Below are positions 51,132-59,707 of a stretch of DNA of 64,000 nucleotides, in pieces (the first letter of the stretch is position 1; each line of letters opens with the position of its first letter). The position numbers and the translations under genes are program-made. The stretch is from assembly GCF_044142105.1 (NCBI RefSeq), contig NZ_JBGTYM010000001.1:806001-870000 (forward strand). The letters are read 5' to 3'. The notes under the pieces are model-generated. The model saw only the letters and a list, made by a program, of their open reading frames with translations, was not told where the DNA came from and did no database searches. Origin of the DNA: Pseudogemmobacter sp044142105 (lineage in GTDB: Bacteria > Pseudomonadota > Alphaproteobacteria > Rhodobacterales > Rhodobacteraceae).

Positions 51132-52139
51132 ATGACCCGCGCCCCGCTCATCGACCCCTTCGCCCGCGCCATTTCCTATCTGCGGGTCTCGGTCACCGAC
51201 CGCTGCGATTTCCGCTGCACTTATTGCATGGCGGAACACATGACCTTCCTGCCCAAGGCCGAGCTGCTGACGCTTGAGGAGCTGGACCGGCTGTGTTCCA
51301 ACTTCGTGCGGCTGGGGGTCGAGAAGTTGCGCATCACCGGGGGCGAACCCTTGGTGCGCAAGGGGATTATGACCTTCTTCGAAGCCATGGCGCGACATTT
51401 GCAAAGCGGCGCGCTGAAGGAACTGACGCTGACGACGAATGGCAGCCAGCTTGCCAAATACGCCCAGCCGCTTGTCGATCTGGGCGTGCGGCGGATCAAT
51501 GTCTCGCTCGACACGCTGGATGCGAAGAAATTTGCCGAGATCACGCGCTGGGGCCGGCTCCCGCAGGTGCTGGACGGGATCGCGGCGGCCAAGGCGGCTG
51601 GGCTGCGGGTCAAGATCAATGCCGTGGCGCTGAAAGGCTTCAACGAGGATGAGCTGATCCCGCTGACCGAATGGTGCGCGCGCGAGGGCCATGATCTGAC
51701 CTGGATCGAGGTCATGCCGATGGGCGAGATCGAACCGGGGCGGCTGGACCAATACTGGTCGCTCAAGGATCTGCGGGCGCGGCTGGCGCAATGCTACACG
51801 CTGGAAGACCTGGCCGAGCGGACGGGCGGGCCGGCACGCTATGTGCGGCTGGAGGAGACCGGGCAGAAGATCGGCTTCATCACGCCCTTGACCCATAATT
51901 TCTGCGAAAGCTGCAACCGGGTGCGGCTGACCTGCACGGGCGAGCTGTATATGTGCCTCGGGCAGGAAGACATGGCTGATCTGCGCGCACCGCTGCGCGC
52001 GCATCCGGGCGACGATGCGCCGCTGGAAGCCGCGATCCGCGCCGCCATCGCGCGCAAGCCCAAGGGCCATGACTTCGACTATTCCCGGCAGGTGATCCGC
52101 GGCCAGATGACCCGGCACATGAGCCATACCGGCGGCTGA
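51132..52139 (+). CDS. moaA: GTP 3',8-cyclase (molybdenum cofactor synthesis)
   Basis: Radical-SAM enzyme of 335 aa catalysing the first step of molybdopterin synthesis. The SAM-cluster cysteines are Cys25, Cys29 and Cys32 (DRCDFRCTYC). The second cluster is in FCESCNRVRLTCTGELYMCLG. The essential C-terminal GG is present (HTGG). ITGGEPLVRK is the SAM-binding GGE motif. It fits with the molybdenum-hydroxylase maturation genes 13-20 kb away, but they are not in one operon. Confidence 0.96.
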   Translation: MTRAPLIDPFARAISYLRVSVTDRCDFRCTYCMAEHMTFLPKAELLTLEELDRLCSNFVRLGVEKLRITGGEPLVRKGIMTFFEAMARHLQSGALKELTLTTNGSQLAKYAQPLVDLGVRRINVSLDTLDAKKFAEITRWGRLPQVLDGIAAAKAAGLRVKINAVALKGFNEDELIPLTEWCAREGHDLTWIEVMPMGEIEPGRLDQYWSLKDLRARLAQCYTLEDLAERTGGPARYVRLEETGQKIGFITPLTHNFCESCNRVRLTCTGELYMCLGQEDMADLRAPLRAHPGDDAPLEAAIRAAIARKPKGHDFDYSRQVIRGQMTRHMSHTGG

Positions 52140-52282
52140 ACGGCCTTCGCCGCCGCCCGGCGCGGGGGCCGCGACATGTTGGCGGTTGTCAGACGGGTCA
52201 GCATTCCTTAACCGCTGGGGGCCACCCTTCGGGTGCGCCAATGAAACCGCCAAGCCGCCTTGGCGATACCTGACAGGCCTTG

Positions 52283-53308
52283 ATGACCGACAGACCCGAA
52301 CCGACCCGCTCTGCCCGCGACTGGCTTTCCACCCTTGCCCGCTACCGTGAACCCTCGACCGGGCGCAGCCTGTTCGAGCTGGCGGCGACCGTGACGCCCT
52401 TTCTGGCGCTCTGGGCGCTGGCCTGGATGGCGCTCTCGGTCAGCCCCTGGCTCGCGCTGGCGCTGGCCATTCTGAACGGGGCCTTTCTGGTACGGATTTT
52501 CATCATCCAGCATGATTGCGGCCATGGCAGTTTCCTGCGCAACCGCAAGGCGCAGGACTGGCTCGGTCGCGTCCTCGGGGTGCTGACGCTGACGCCCTAT
52601 GCGGTGTGGCGGCGGTCGCATTCGATCCACCATGCCCATGCCGGCAATCTGGACCAGCGCGGCATCGGCGATGTGCTGACGCTGACGATCGAGGAATACC
52701 GTGCGCGATCGCCGCTGGGGCGGCTGGCCTATCGGCTCTATCGCCATCCCCTTGTCCTGTTCGTGCTGGGTCCGAGCTATCTGTTCATCCTGCAGAACCG
52801 CCTGCCCTATGGGCTGATGCGGGCGGGCTGGCGCTACTGGACCTCGGCCATGGGCACCAATGCGATGATCGCCATCGCGCTGGGGCTGATCGTCTGGTTC
52901 GGCGGGTTTCTTCCGGTGCTCCTGATCTTTCTGCCGACCTCGGTGATCGCGGCGACGATCGGGGTCTGGCTGTTCTATGTGCAGCATCAGTTCGAAGAGA
53001 CGCATTGGGCCAAGGGCGAGGACTGGCAATTGCATGATGCGGCGCTGGAGGGCAGTTCGCATTACGTCCTGCCGCAACCCCTGCGCTGGCTGACCGGGAA
53101 TATCGGCATCCACCATGTTCACCACCTCTATTCGCGCATCCCGTTCTACCGGCTGCCGGAAGTGCTGCGCGAACATCGCAGCCTGGCCGAGGCGCAGCGC
53201 CTGACCATCCGCGAAAGCATCGCGCAGGCGCGGCTGCATCTGTGGGACGAGGCGCAGGGGCGGCTTCTGTCCTTTGCCGAGGCGCGGCAGAAATATGGGG
53301 TGACGTAA
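52283..53308 (+). CDS. Membrane fatty acid desaturase
   Basis: Di-iron integral membrane desaturase of 341 aa. All three histidine boxes are present: QHDCGHGSF (~residue 75), HSIHHAHAG (~115) and GIHHVHHLYSR (~275). Four to five membrane helices lie between them. Introduces a double bond into membrane acyl chains. A TTG at 52280 directly before the ATG at 52283 is ignored. The 143 bases upstream contain no other gene I can see. Confidence 0.92.
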   Translation: MTDRPEPTRSARDWLSTLARYREPSTGRSLFELAATVTPFLALWALAWMALSVSPWLALALAILNGAFLVRIFIIQHDCGHGSFLRNRKAQDWLGRVLGVLTLTPYAVWRRSHSIHHAHAGNLDQRGIGDVLTLTIEEYRARSPLGRLAYRLYRHPLVLFVLGPSYLFILQNRLPYGLMRAGWRYWTSAMGTNAMIAIALGLIVWFGGFLPVLLIFLPTSVIAATIGVWLFYVQHQFEETHWAKGEDWQLHDAALEGSSHYVLPQPLRWLTGNIGIHHVHHLYSRIPFYRLPEVLREHRSLAEAQRLTIRESIAQARLHLWDEAQGRLLSFAEARQKYGVT

Positions 53309-53357
53309 GCGGCCGGAGAGCGGCGGGGCAAACGAACACGCACCGCCGCCTTTCCGA

Positions 53358-53843
53358 CTATTCCGCCTCGTTGGCCGGTTTGGCGTTCAACTGGCCATAC
53401 ATCTGCGGGCCGATGTCATCCATCAGGGCAAGCTGGGTCTCGAGGAAGTCGATATGGCCTTCCTCATCCGTCAGCAGCTCGTCGAACAAGGCGCGGCTGA
53501 CATAGTCGCCCACCTTGTCGCAATGCTGGCGCGCCTCGATATAGAGGGTGCGCGCGTCATGTTCGCCCGCAAGATCGGCCTCAAGCGTCTCGCGCAGGTT
53601 TTGCCCGATGCGCAGGCTGTCCAGCTTTTGCAGGTTGGGATGGCCCTCAAGGAAGATGATCCGCGCGATCAGCTTGTCGGCGTGATGCATTTCCTCGATC
53701 GATTCGGCGCGGCTTTTGGCGGCGATGCGGCCATAGCCCCAATCCTCCTGCAGCCGGAAATGCAGCCAGTACTGGCTGACCGCCGTCAGCTCAGAGCGCA
53801 AGGCCGCGTTCAGAAATTCGATGACTTTCGGGTCGCCCTTCAT
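53358..53843 (-). CDS. bfr: Bacterioferritin
   Basis: Iron-storage 24-mer subunit of 161 aa. Ferroxidase residues are in NAALRSELTAVSQYWLHFRLQEDWGYGRIA, EEMHHADKLIARIIFLEG and DEEGHIDFLETQ. The ATG at 53843 follows family length. The start lies inside the end of bfd (53-base overlap), so the store and its release ferredoxin are co-expressed. Confidence 0.95.
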   Translation of the reverse strand: MKGDPKVIEFLNAALRSELTAVSQYWLHFRLQEDWGYGRIAAKSRAESIEEMHHADKLIARIIFLEGHPNLQKLDSLRIGQNLRETLEADLAGEHDARTLYIEARQHCDKVGDYVSRALFDELLTDEEGHIDFLETQLALMDDIGPQMYGQLNAKPANEAE

Positions 53844-54102
53844 GCTGCCCTTCCTTTGTCCTGCGAAGCATCGGGATCGGCTGGGGCGCATCCGCGATGC
53901 TGCCCGTGGCTACCGCAAAACTCGCACAGCCGCGCATCGTGTCAAGGAAAAGGGGCAGGCATCCGCCACAATCGGCGCGCTTGCCAAGGGCACGGTAGAC
54001 CTTGCCGGGGGTGATGATCGTCGCAGGGTCGGCGGCGCGCATCCAGGTGACCGCCGCCGTGATGTCGCGGTCCGAGATGGCCATGCAGTGGCAGACGATC
54101 AT
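53791..54102 (-). CDS. bfd: Bacterioferritin-associated ferredoxin-like protein
   Basis: [2Fe-2S] protein of 103 aa. Ligand cysteines: Cys4 and Cys6 (VCHCMAI) and Cys45 and Cys48 (DCGGCLP). Bfd electrons release iron from bacterioferritin. Family members are about 65 aa; the last ~40 residues are low in structure and partly read through bfr in another frame. hemP ends 10 bases upstream. Confidence 0.9.
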   Translation of the reverse strand: MIVCHCMAISDRDITAAVTWMRAADPATIITPGKVYRALGKRADCGGCLPLFLDTMRGCASFAVATGSIADAPQPIPMLRRTKEGQHEGRPESHRISERGLAL

Positions 54103-54112
54103 CAGAAGCCCC

Positions 54113-54283
54113 CTATTTCGTCAGGATCAGCTTGCCCTGACGGGTGATCCGCAAGGTATAGACCTGCCCGTCGAGCAGGATTTTCGCGAGACTTCCGCCT
54201 TCGGTCAGGACCCGCGCCTCATGCACGGGCGAGGCATCGGCGCTCAGCCAGGGGGTCAGCATCGGCTCGGGGCGCATGTTCAT
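54113..54283 (-). CDS. hemP: Hemin uptake protein HemP
   Basis: Small protein of 56 aa. The conserved C-terminal pattern SLAKILLDGQVYTLRITRQGKLILTK is diagnostic for HemP, a regulator-type protein that helps express heme uptake genes. The start at 54283 overlaps the stop of the 50-aa gene upstream as ATGA. First annotated member of an iron operon that continues into bfd and bfr. Confidence 0.9.
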   Translation of the reverse strand: MNMRPEPMLTPWLSADASPVHEARVLTEGGSLAKILLDGQVYTLRITRQGKLILTK

Positions 54284-54432
54284 TTCTGCCCCCCCGCCGG
54301 CAGGGCCGGCATCTGGCTGCGCTCGATCAGCGCTTCGATCAGCGACAGCGGGAAGGCCCCCGCCGAAGGTGTCAGATCCATCAGCATCTCGGCCAGCGGA
54401 TGGCTCCGCCCGGCCCTTTCGATCTTGGTCAT
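54280..54432 (-). CDS. Small 50-aa protein coupled to hemP
   Basis: A reading frame of 50 codons: MTKIERAGRSHPLAEMLMDL, then an SAGAFPLSLIEALIERSQMP part. A GGAGAG ribosome binding site stands 5-6 bases before the ATG at 54432. Third codon positions are GC-rich as in neighbours, and the TGA overlaps the hemP start as ATGA. It is the first gene behind the operator-like palindromes. I know no family; an iron-linked role is inferred from position. Confidence 0.6.
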   Translation of the reverse strand: MTKIERAGRSHPLAEMLMDLTPSAGAFPLSLIEALIERSQMPALPAGGQK

Positions 54433-54506
54433 TGCCGCTCTCCATCGGGTCCTGGTCTTACGCGTTCGGGCCTTGCTTGACCGGGACGGACATGGCTGGG
54501 CGGTTC

Positions 54507-54543
54507 GGTCAATTCCTGACCGATTGACTTGGATTTGTCAATC
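54507..54543 (-). promoter_or_regulatory. Adjacent palindromes and -35 element before the hemP operon
   Basis: GGTCA-N5-TGACC (54507-54521) is directly followed by GATTGAC-N8-GTCAATC (54522-54543). Read on the minus strand, the second contains TTGACA, a perfect -35, and the first lies where the -10 should be. A repressor here would block the promoter. The TGAC/GTCA arms resemble iron-responsive boxes in Rhodobacterales. Confidence 0.5.
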
Positions 54544-54588
54544 CCGAGTAAAAGACTTTGGATTAAAGGATGCGGGACATACGGGGTG

Positions 54589-55653
54589 TCAGGCGCCCCA
54601 GGTGCGCTCCAGATGGGCAAGCCAGTTGTCGAAGGCGATCTTGCGGATCAGCGCCTCGCCGAAGCCGTGATCGCGCATGGCCTGGATCAGATTCGGCAGG
54701 CCCGCGACATCGGTGATGCCCTGCGGCACTGTCGCCCCGTCGAAATCCGATCCCAGCGCCACGCCGTCCTCGCCCAGACGCGCCAGGAGATGGTCGAGAT
54801 GGCGCATCACCGGCTCCCAGCCCATCTCGGCCGAATCGCGGCCATCCTCGCGCAGGAAGACAGTGGCGAAGTTCAGGCCGACGAGGCCGCCGGTCTCGGC
54901 AATGGCGTCAAGCTGCCAGTCGGTGAGGTTGCGGGTCGACGGGGTGACGGCCCAGGCGTTGGAATGGGTGGCGGTCAGCGGCGCGTCGGAGAGCTGCATC
55001 ACGTCTCGGAAGCCCTTGGCGTTCATGTGGCTGAGGTCGAGCATGATCTTCAGCGCGTTGCATGCGCGGACCAGTGCCTCGCCTTCGGCCGTCAGGCCGT
55101 CGCCGGTGTCGGGGTCACCGGGAAAGCGGAAGGGCACGCCATGGCCGAAAATGGTCGGGCGGCTCCAGACCGGGCCAAGCGAGCGCAGGCCCATGGCATG
55201 GAAAACATGCAGCGCATCCAGATCGGGGCCGATCGCCTCGGCCCCTTCCATATGCAGCACGCCCGCAACGGCGCCGTCGGCCGCGGCCCGGCGGATCTCG
55301 GCGGCGGTGGTGCAGGCGCGGAAGGCGCCTTGGCTGGCCCGCGCCATCCAGTGGAACAACCCGGCCTGCCCCAGGGCGCAGGGCTGCGCCGCCGCGGCCT
55401 CGATCAAGGCGGGCAAGGGCAGGTCATAGGGCGGGTTGTCCATCATGTGCATGTAATCGGGCGCATCGCCCTCATGCGGCGAGGGGATGTAGATGGCGAA
55501 AAGCCCACCCGCGAAGCCGCCCGCCTTCATGCGGGGCAGGTCAAGATGGCCTTTGCCCTCGCCGGTCAGGAAGATCTCGTCGCGTCGGGCAGCATCCTGC
55601 CAGAGCCGCAGGAGAAGATCGTTATGCCCGTCGAAGACCTGAACCATGCTCAT
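54589..55653 (-). CDS. Membrane dipeptidase (peptidase M19 family)
   Basis: Zinc dipeptidase of 354 aa. Metal ligands: FDGHNDLLLR (His/Asp), VLHMEGAEAIG (Glu), LSHMN and THSNAWA (His), and the C-terminal ALGSDFDGATVP (Asp). The protein lacks a signal peptide, so despite the family name it is probably cytoplasmic. Hydrolyses dipeptides, perhaps D-containing ones. Confidence 0.93.
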   Translation of the reverse strand: MSMVQVFDGHNDLLLRLWQDAARRDEIFLTGEGKGHLDLPRMKAGGFAGGLFAIYIPSPHEGDAPDYMHMMDNPPYDLPLPALIEAAAAQPCALGQAGLFHWMARASQGAFRACTTAAEIRRAAADGAVAGVLHMEGAEAIGPDLDALHVFHAMGLRSLGPVWSRPTIFGHGVPFRFPGDPDTGDGLTAEGEALVRACNALKIMLDLSHMNAKGFRDVMQLSDAPLTATHSNAWAVTPSTRNLTDWQLDAIAETGGLVGLNFATVFLREDGRDSAEMGWEPVMRHLDHLLARLGEDGVALGSDFDGATVPQGITDVAGLPNLIQAMRDHGFGEALIRKIAFDNWLAHLERTWGA

Positions 55654-55745
55654 GAAACGCCCCTTTTGCTGGTTGCCGCCATTCCTGACAGGCCCGGCGG
55701 CAGAGGCAAGACGGAATGCGCCGGCATAGGGTGATCAGGGCGCGA

Positions 55746-56426
55746 TCAGGGGCCGGGCCAGAGACCGATCAGGGGTTCATGCAGGTGGAACGCCGCCGCC
55801 CAGATCAGCAGCGCCACGGCGAGGCGGCGCCAGGGCGGGCGAAAGCGCGGGCGCCAGCGGCCGGACAGAAGGGCCGCGCCGGGGATCAGCGCGGTATGGG
55901 CGGCAAGGCGCGGCCAGTCGCGGCCGAGGCTGCGCCGCGACCGGCGCTCCATCAGGGCGATGCCGCTGAGCGTCAGGGCCAGCATCGCGCCGAACAGGAT
56001 CACATGGGCAAGATCGCCATTGGCGACAAGATGGGCGCTGGCCCAAAACGCCATGGCCCAAAGAAGCGGCTGGCGCGTCAGGCCCGCGATGCCGGGATGG
56101 GCCGGATCGAAGCCCTGTTTCCTGCCTTCGAAGGCAAAGGGGTTCGCGGCGGCGACGGCGCAGCTTCCCAGCAGGAAAACGGCGGGCATGGTCAGGTTCA
56201 CGAGCCAGCGCATCCAGCCCTGCTGGTCCCAGAGCGGCACAAAAGGCGCGCGGCCCGCCGCCGCGATCACCCAGGCGAACAGCGCCAGCGACAGAACCGA
56301 ATAGGCCAGGCCATAGGCCCGCCGTCCGAAACGCGCGATCAGGCGATCCTTGATCCCCAGCAGCGCCGGCAGGCGGTGCGACACCAAAAACAGCGCCAGC
56401 GCAAACCCGAATTCCAGCCAGTCCAT
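55746..56426 (-). CDS. NnrU-family membrane protein
   Basis: Integral membrane protein of 226 aa with six or so helices, opening MDWLEFGFALALFLVSHRLP. HPGIAGLTRQPLLWAMAFWASAHLVANGD is the conserved NnrU segment with His residues. NnrU was linked to nitric oxide/nitrite metabolism in Rhodobacter; no denitrification genes are nearby. The start is fixed by the ATG at 56426; the open frame continues upstream only as a shadow of the kinase gene. Confidence 0.85.
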   Translation of the reverse strand: MDWLEFGFALALFLVSHRLPALLGIKDRLIARFGRRAYGLAYSVLSLALFAWVIAAAGRAPFVPLWDQQGWMRWLVNLTMPAVFLLGSCAVAAANPFAFEGRKQGFDPAHPGIAGLTRQPLLWAMAFWASAHLVANGDLAHVILFGAMLALTLSGIALMERRSRRSLGRDWPRLAAHTALIPGAALLSGRWRPRFRPPWRRLAVALLIWAAAFHLHEPLIGLWPGP

Positions 56427-56537
56427 CCTGCCCCTCCCCTGCATGTCCTGCCTGCCCCAGACTGCGCCGGACGGCAAGCCAAGGGCTGGCGCTGTGGCTT
56501 GGCCTGTGATCATCTGCCGCGACAGCACAGGCAGACC

Positions 56538-57581
56538 ATGTCCCCCGATACCGCATCCGAAGCATTCTCCGACATCCTTTCGCACCCGCCGCCCCGCCTG
56601 TCGCAGACAGAGATTCTTGGGCATCTGGCACGGCATTGGGGGCTGGAGGGCGATCTCACCGCGCTGACCGCCGAGCGCGACCTGAACCACCGGCTCGACG
56701 GGCCGCAGGGGCGGTTCACTGTGAAGCTGGCCAATCCGGCCGAGCCGATGGCGCTGACGGCCTTTCAAAGCAAGGCCCTGATGCATGTGGCCAAGGCCGA
56801 TCCCGACCTGCCGGTCCCGCGCGTGGTGCCGACGGCGACGGGCGATCTCTGGGTCGATCTGCCCCAGGGGCGGCTGCGGCTGATGAGCTGGCTGGAGGGC
56901 AAGCCGCAGGCGCAGACCCCGTTTTCGGCCCCGCAGGCGCGGGCCATCGGGGCGCTGCTGGCGCGCTTGACGCTGGCCTTGGCCGATTATGACGGCGCCG
57001 GGGCCGATCCTGTGATCCTGTGGGACATCCAGCGCCTGCCGCGCCTTGCGGCGATGCTGCCCGATCTGCCCGATCGCGGGTTTGCGGCCTGGGCCGGGGA
57101 TTTCATCGAGAGATTCGAGGCGCAGGTCGCGCCGCAGCTTGCGCTTTTGCCCCGGCAGGTCTGCCACAGCGATTTCAACCGCCACAATATCCTGACCGCG
57201 GCGGACGACCCCGACCGCATCACCGGCGTCATCGACTTTGGCGACATGGTGCGCACGCCGCGCATCTGCGATCTGGCGGTGGCCGCGGCCTATCAGCTTG
57301 ATCCCGCCGACCCTCTGGGCGGCCCCTGTGCGCTGATCCAGGGCTATGCGGCGCGGATCGCCTTGTCCGGGACCGAAGTTGCGCTGCTGCCCGAGCTGAT
57401 CGCCGCGCGGATGGTGACGAGCCTCGTGATCTCGGGCTGGCGCGCGGCGCGCTATCCGTCGAATGCCGAATACATCCTGCGCAATTCCGCCAATGCCAGG
57501 GCGGGGCTTGCCGCTTTCGAAAACCTGGGCCGCGACGCGCTGGCCCATGCCCTGACCCTTGCCGCCAGACCGGAGGAATGA
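56538..57581 (+). CDS. APH-type phosphotransferase (amino-alcohol/hydroxylysine kinase-like)
   Basis: Kinase of 347 aa of the aminoglycoside phosphotransferase fold. The catalytic loop is VCHSDFNRHNIL (His, Asp, Asn) near residue 210, followed by the metal-binding VIDFGDMVRTP. Lysine in RFTVKLANP is the ATP-binding Lys. RLMSWLEGKPQ is the hinge. Its stop overlaps the start of a class-III PLP enzyme. That pair matches hydroxylysine kinase and its phospho-lyase; substrate is an inference. Confidence 0.85.
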   Translation: MSPDTASEAFSDILSHPPPRLSQTEILGHLARHWGLEGDLTALTAERDLNHRLDGPQGRFTVKLANPAEPMALTAFQSKALMHVAKADPDLPVPRVVPTATGDLWVDLPQGRLRLMSWLEGKPQAQTPFSAPQARAIGALLARLTLALADYDGAGADPVILWDIQRLPRLAAMLPDLPDRGFAAWAGDFIERFEAQVAPQLALLPRQVCHSDFNRHNILTAADDPDRITGVIDFGDMVRTPRICDLAVAAAYQLDPADPLGGPCALIQGYAARIALSGTEVALLPELIAARMVTSLVISGWRAARYPSNAEYILRNSANARAGLAAFENLGRDALAHALTLAARPEE

Positions 57582-58891
57582 TGACTGACCGCCCCGTCCA
57601 GATGGTGAATGCCTTTGTCCCCGGCACCGCCCTGCCGCCCGAGGAAGCCGCGCTGGTCGAACGCCGGGCGCGGCTGCTGGGTCCGGCCTATCGGCTGTTC
57701 TACGAACGCCCGCTGCATCTGGTGCGCGGCGCGGGGGTCTGGCTCTACGATGCGGCGGGACGGGCCTATCTGGACTGTTACAACAACGTGGCCTCGGTGG
57801 GCCATGCCCATCCCCGTGTGGTGCAGGCCATGGCCGGGCAGGCCGCGGTGCTGGCCACCCATACCCGCTATCTGCATGACACGGTCCTGACCTATGCCGA
57901 GCGGCTGCTGGCGCATTTCCCGGCTGAACTTTCCAATGTCATGTTTACCTGCACCGGGTCCGAGGCCAATGACCTGGCCTATCGCATCGCCCGTGCGGCG
58001 ACCGGCGGGACCGGGGTGATCGTCACCGACAATGCCTATCACGGCGTGACGCTGGCCACGGCGCAGATGTCGATGTCGATCGGCCCGGCGGTGGCACCCG
58101 GCCCCGAGGTCTTCGCCATCCCCGCCCCCTCGCCCGCCAATTACCCGCAGGGCGTGGCGCAGGGCTTTGCCGCAGCCGTCACCGCCGCCTGCGCACGGAT
58201 GCGGGACAGGGGCATCAAGCCCGCGCTTCTGATCCTCGATACCGTGTTTTCCTCGGACGGGCTGTGGCTTGATCCGCCGGGTTTCCTGGCGGCGGCGGCA
58301 GCGGCGATCCGGGCCGAGGGCGGGCTTTTCCTGGCCGATGAGGTCCAGCCGGGATTTGGCCGGACGGGCGGGCAGATGTGGGGTTTCCAGCGCCATGGCG
58401 TGCTGCCCGACATGGTGTCCCTGGGCAAGCCGATGGGCAATGGCTATCCGGTGGCGGGGCTGGTGATCCAGCCGCAGGTCGTTGCGGAATTCGGTGTGCA
58501 GGCGCGCTATTTCAACACCTTCGGCGGCAATGCCGTGGCGGCGGCAACGGCGCTGGCGGTGCTGACGGTGATCGAGGAGGAAGGCCTGCGGCAGAATGCG
58601 GCGGCGACGGGCCAGATCTTCCGCGACGGGCTGGAGGCCATGGCGCGCGCCGATGACCGGCTGGGCGAGGTGCGCGGCGCGGGTCTGTTCCTTGCGGTCG
58701 ACATCTTGCGCGACGGCGCGCCCTCGGCACCGGAGGCGGCGCGGATCGTCAACGGGCTGCGCGATCGCGGCGCGCTGATCTCGGCCACCGGCCCACAGGG
58801 CCATGTGCTGAAGATCCGCCCGCCGCTGCCCTTCCAGCCCGACCATGCCGGGATCTTCCTGCAGGCCCTGCGCGAGACGCTGGCGGCGTAA
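57578..58891 (+). CDS. Class-III PLP enzyme (aminotransferase or phospho-lyase)
   Basis: PLP-dependent enzyme of 437 aa. Features: MFTCTGSEANDLAYRIARAATG, NAYHGVTLATAQMS, LLADEVQPGFGRTG-type segment (FLADEVQPGFGRTG) and the Schiff-base Lys in SLGKPMGNGYPVAG. ARYFNTFGGNAVAAA is the cofactor phosphate side. Two ATGs (57578, 57581) overlap or abut the kinase stop. Closest overall to the AGXT2-like group that includes ethanolamine-phosphate and phosphohydroxylysine phospho-lyases. Confidence 0.88.
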   Translation: MMTDRPVQMVNAFVPGTALPPEEAALVERRARLLGPAYRLFYERPLHLVRGAGVWLYDAAGRAYLDCYNNVASVGHAHPRVVQAMAGQAAVLATHTRYLHDTVLTYAERLLAHFPAELSNVMFTCTGSEANDLAYRIARAATGGTGVIVTDNAYHGVTLATAQMSMSIGPAVAPGPEVFAIPAPSPANYPQGVAQGFAAAVTAACARMRDRGIKPALLILDTVFSSDGLWLDPPGFLAAAAAAIRAEGGLFLADEVQPGFGRTGGQMWGFQRHGVLPDMVSLGKPMGNGYPVAGLVIQPQVVAEFGVQARYFNTFGGNAVAAATALAVLTVIEEEGLRQNAAATGQIFRDGLEAMARADDRLGEVRGAGLFLAVDILRDGAPSAPEAARIVNGLRDRGALISATGPQGHVLKIRPPLPFQPDHAGIFLQALRETLAA

Positions 58892-58953
58892 GGGGGCGCT
58901 GCCCCCTCGGGCCTGCGGCCCGCACCCCCGGGATATTTCCGAACAGAAGAAAG
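58892..58953 (+). repeat. Interspersed intergenic element, copy 2 (longest)
   Basis: After the stop of the PLP enzyme, GGGGGC, loop GCT, GCCCCC form a first hairpin (58892-58906). A second, CGGGCC, loop TGC, GGCCCG, follows (58908-58922). Then come CCCCCGGGATATTT and AGAAGAAAG. It lies between convergent genes and shares layout with 23888-23941. Confidence 0.55.
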
Positions 58954-58988
58954 ACCTGCGGCCCTGCCTTCGTCAGCCTGGGCCGCAT

Positions 58989-59681
58989 TCAGCCCAGCGC
59001 GTAGCCCGCGCCGCGCACGGTGCGCACGGGATCTTCGCCGCCGAATTGCATCAGGCTCTTGCGCAGGCGGCCGACATGGACATCGACGGTGCGGGTATCG
59101 ACATAGATGTCGCGGCCCCAGACCCGGTCGAGAAGCTGCTCGCGGCTCCAGACCCGGCCCGGCTTTTCCATCAGCGTGGTCAGCAGGCGGAACTCGGTGG
59201 GGCCAAGGCGCAGCACCTTGTCCGAGCGGTAGACGCGATGGGTTTCGGGATCGAGACGGATATCGTCGAATTCCAGCACCACCCCGGCGGTCGAGGGCCG
59301 CACGCGGCGCAACTGGGCGCGGGTGCGGGCCATGAGTTCAAGGACCGAATAGGGCTTGATGACATAGTCATCGGCACCGGTTTCCAACCCGCGGATGCGG
59401 TCGACCTCTTCGGCGCGGGCCGAAAGCATGATGATCGGGATCGCCCGCGTCTCGGGCCGCATCTTCAGCCGCCGGCAGACCTCGATCCCCGAGAGCTTCG
59501 GCATCATCCAGTCAAGGATGATGATGTCGGGCGCTTCCTCGTCCACCAGCATCAGCGCGTCCTCGCCATTGTCGGCAGAGACGACGCGGAACCCTTCGGC
59601 GTCGAGATTATAGGACAGAACCTCGCGCTGCGCGGGTTCGTCCTCGACCAGTAGCACGGTCGGTCTGCTGTCCTGAGCCAT
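58989..59681 (-). CDS. phoB: Phosphate response regulator PhoB
   Basis: OmpR/PhoB-type regulator of 230 aa. Receiver domain: VLLVEDE acidic pair, phospho-acceptor Asp57 in IILDWMMPKLSG, and the switch residues in MLSARAEE and YVIKPYS. C-terminal winged helix: LGPTEFRLLTTLMEKPGRVWSREQLLDRVWG...RTVDVHVGRLRKSL. It is last in the pst-pho operon, activated when PhoR senses low phosphate; phoR is not in the window. Confidence 0.96.
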   Translation of the reverse strand: MAQDSRPTVLLVEDEPAQREVLSYNLDAEGFRVVSADNGEDALMLVDEEAPDIIILDWMMPKLSGIEVCRRLKMRPETRAIPIIMLSARAEEVDRIRGLETGADDYVIKPYSVLELMARTRAQLRRVRPSTAGVVLEFDDIRLDPETHRVYRSDKVLRLGPTEFRLLTTLMEKPGRVWSREQLLDRVWGRDIYVDTRTVDVHVGRLRKSLMQFGGEDPVRTVRGAGYALG

Positions 59682-59707
59682 TGGCTGACTTCCCCTTCCC
59701 TGCCCGA

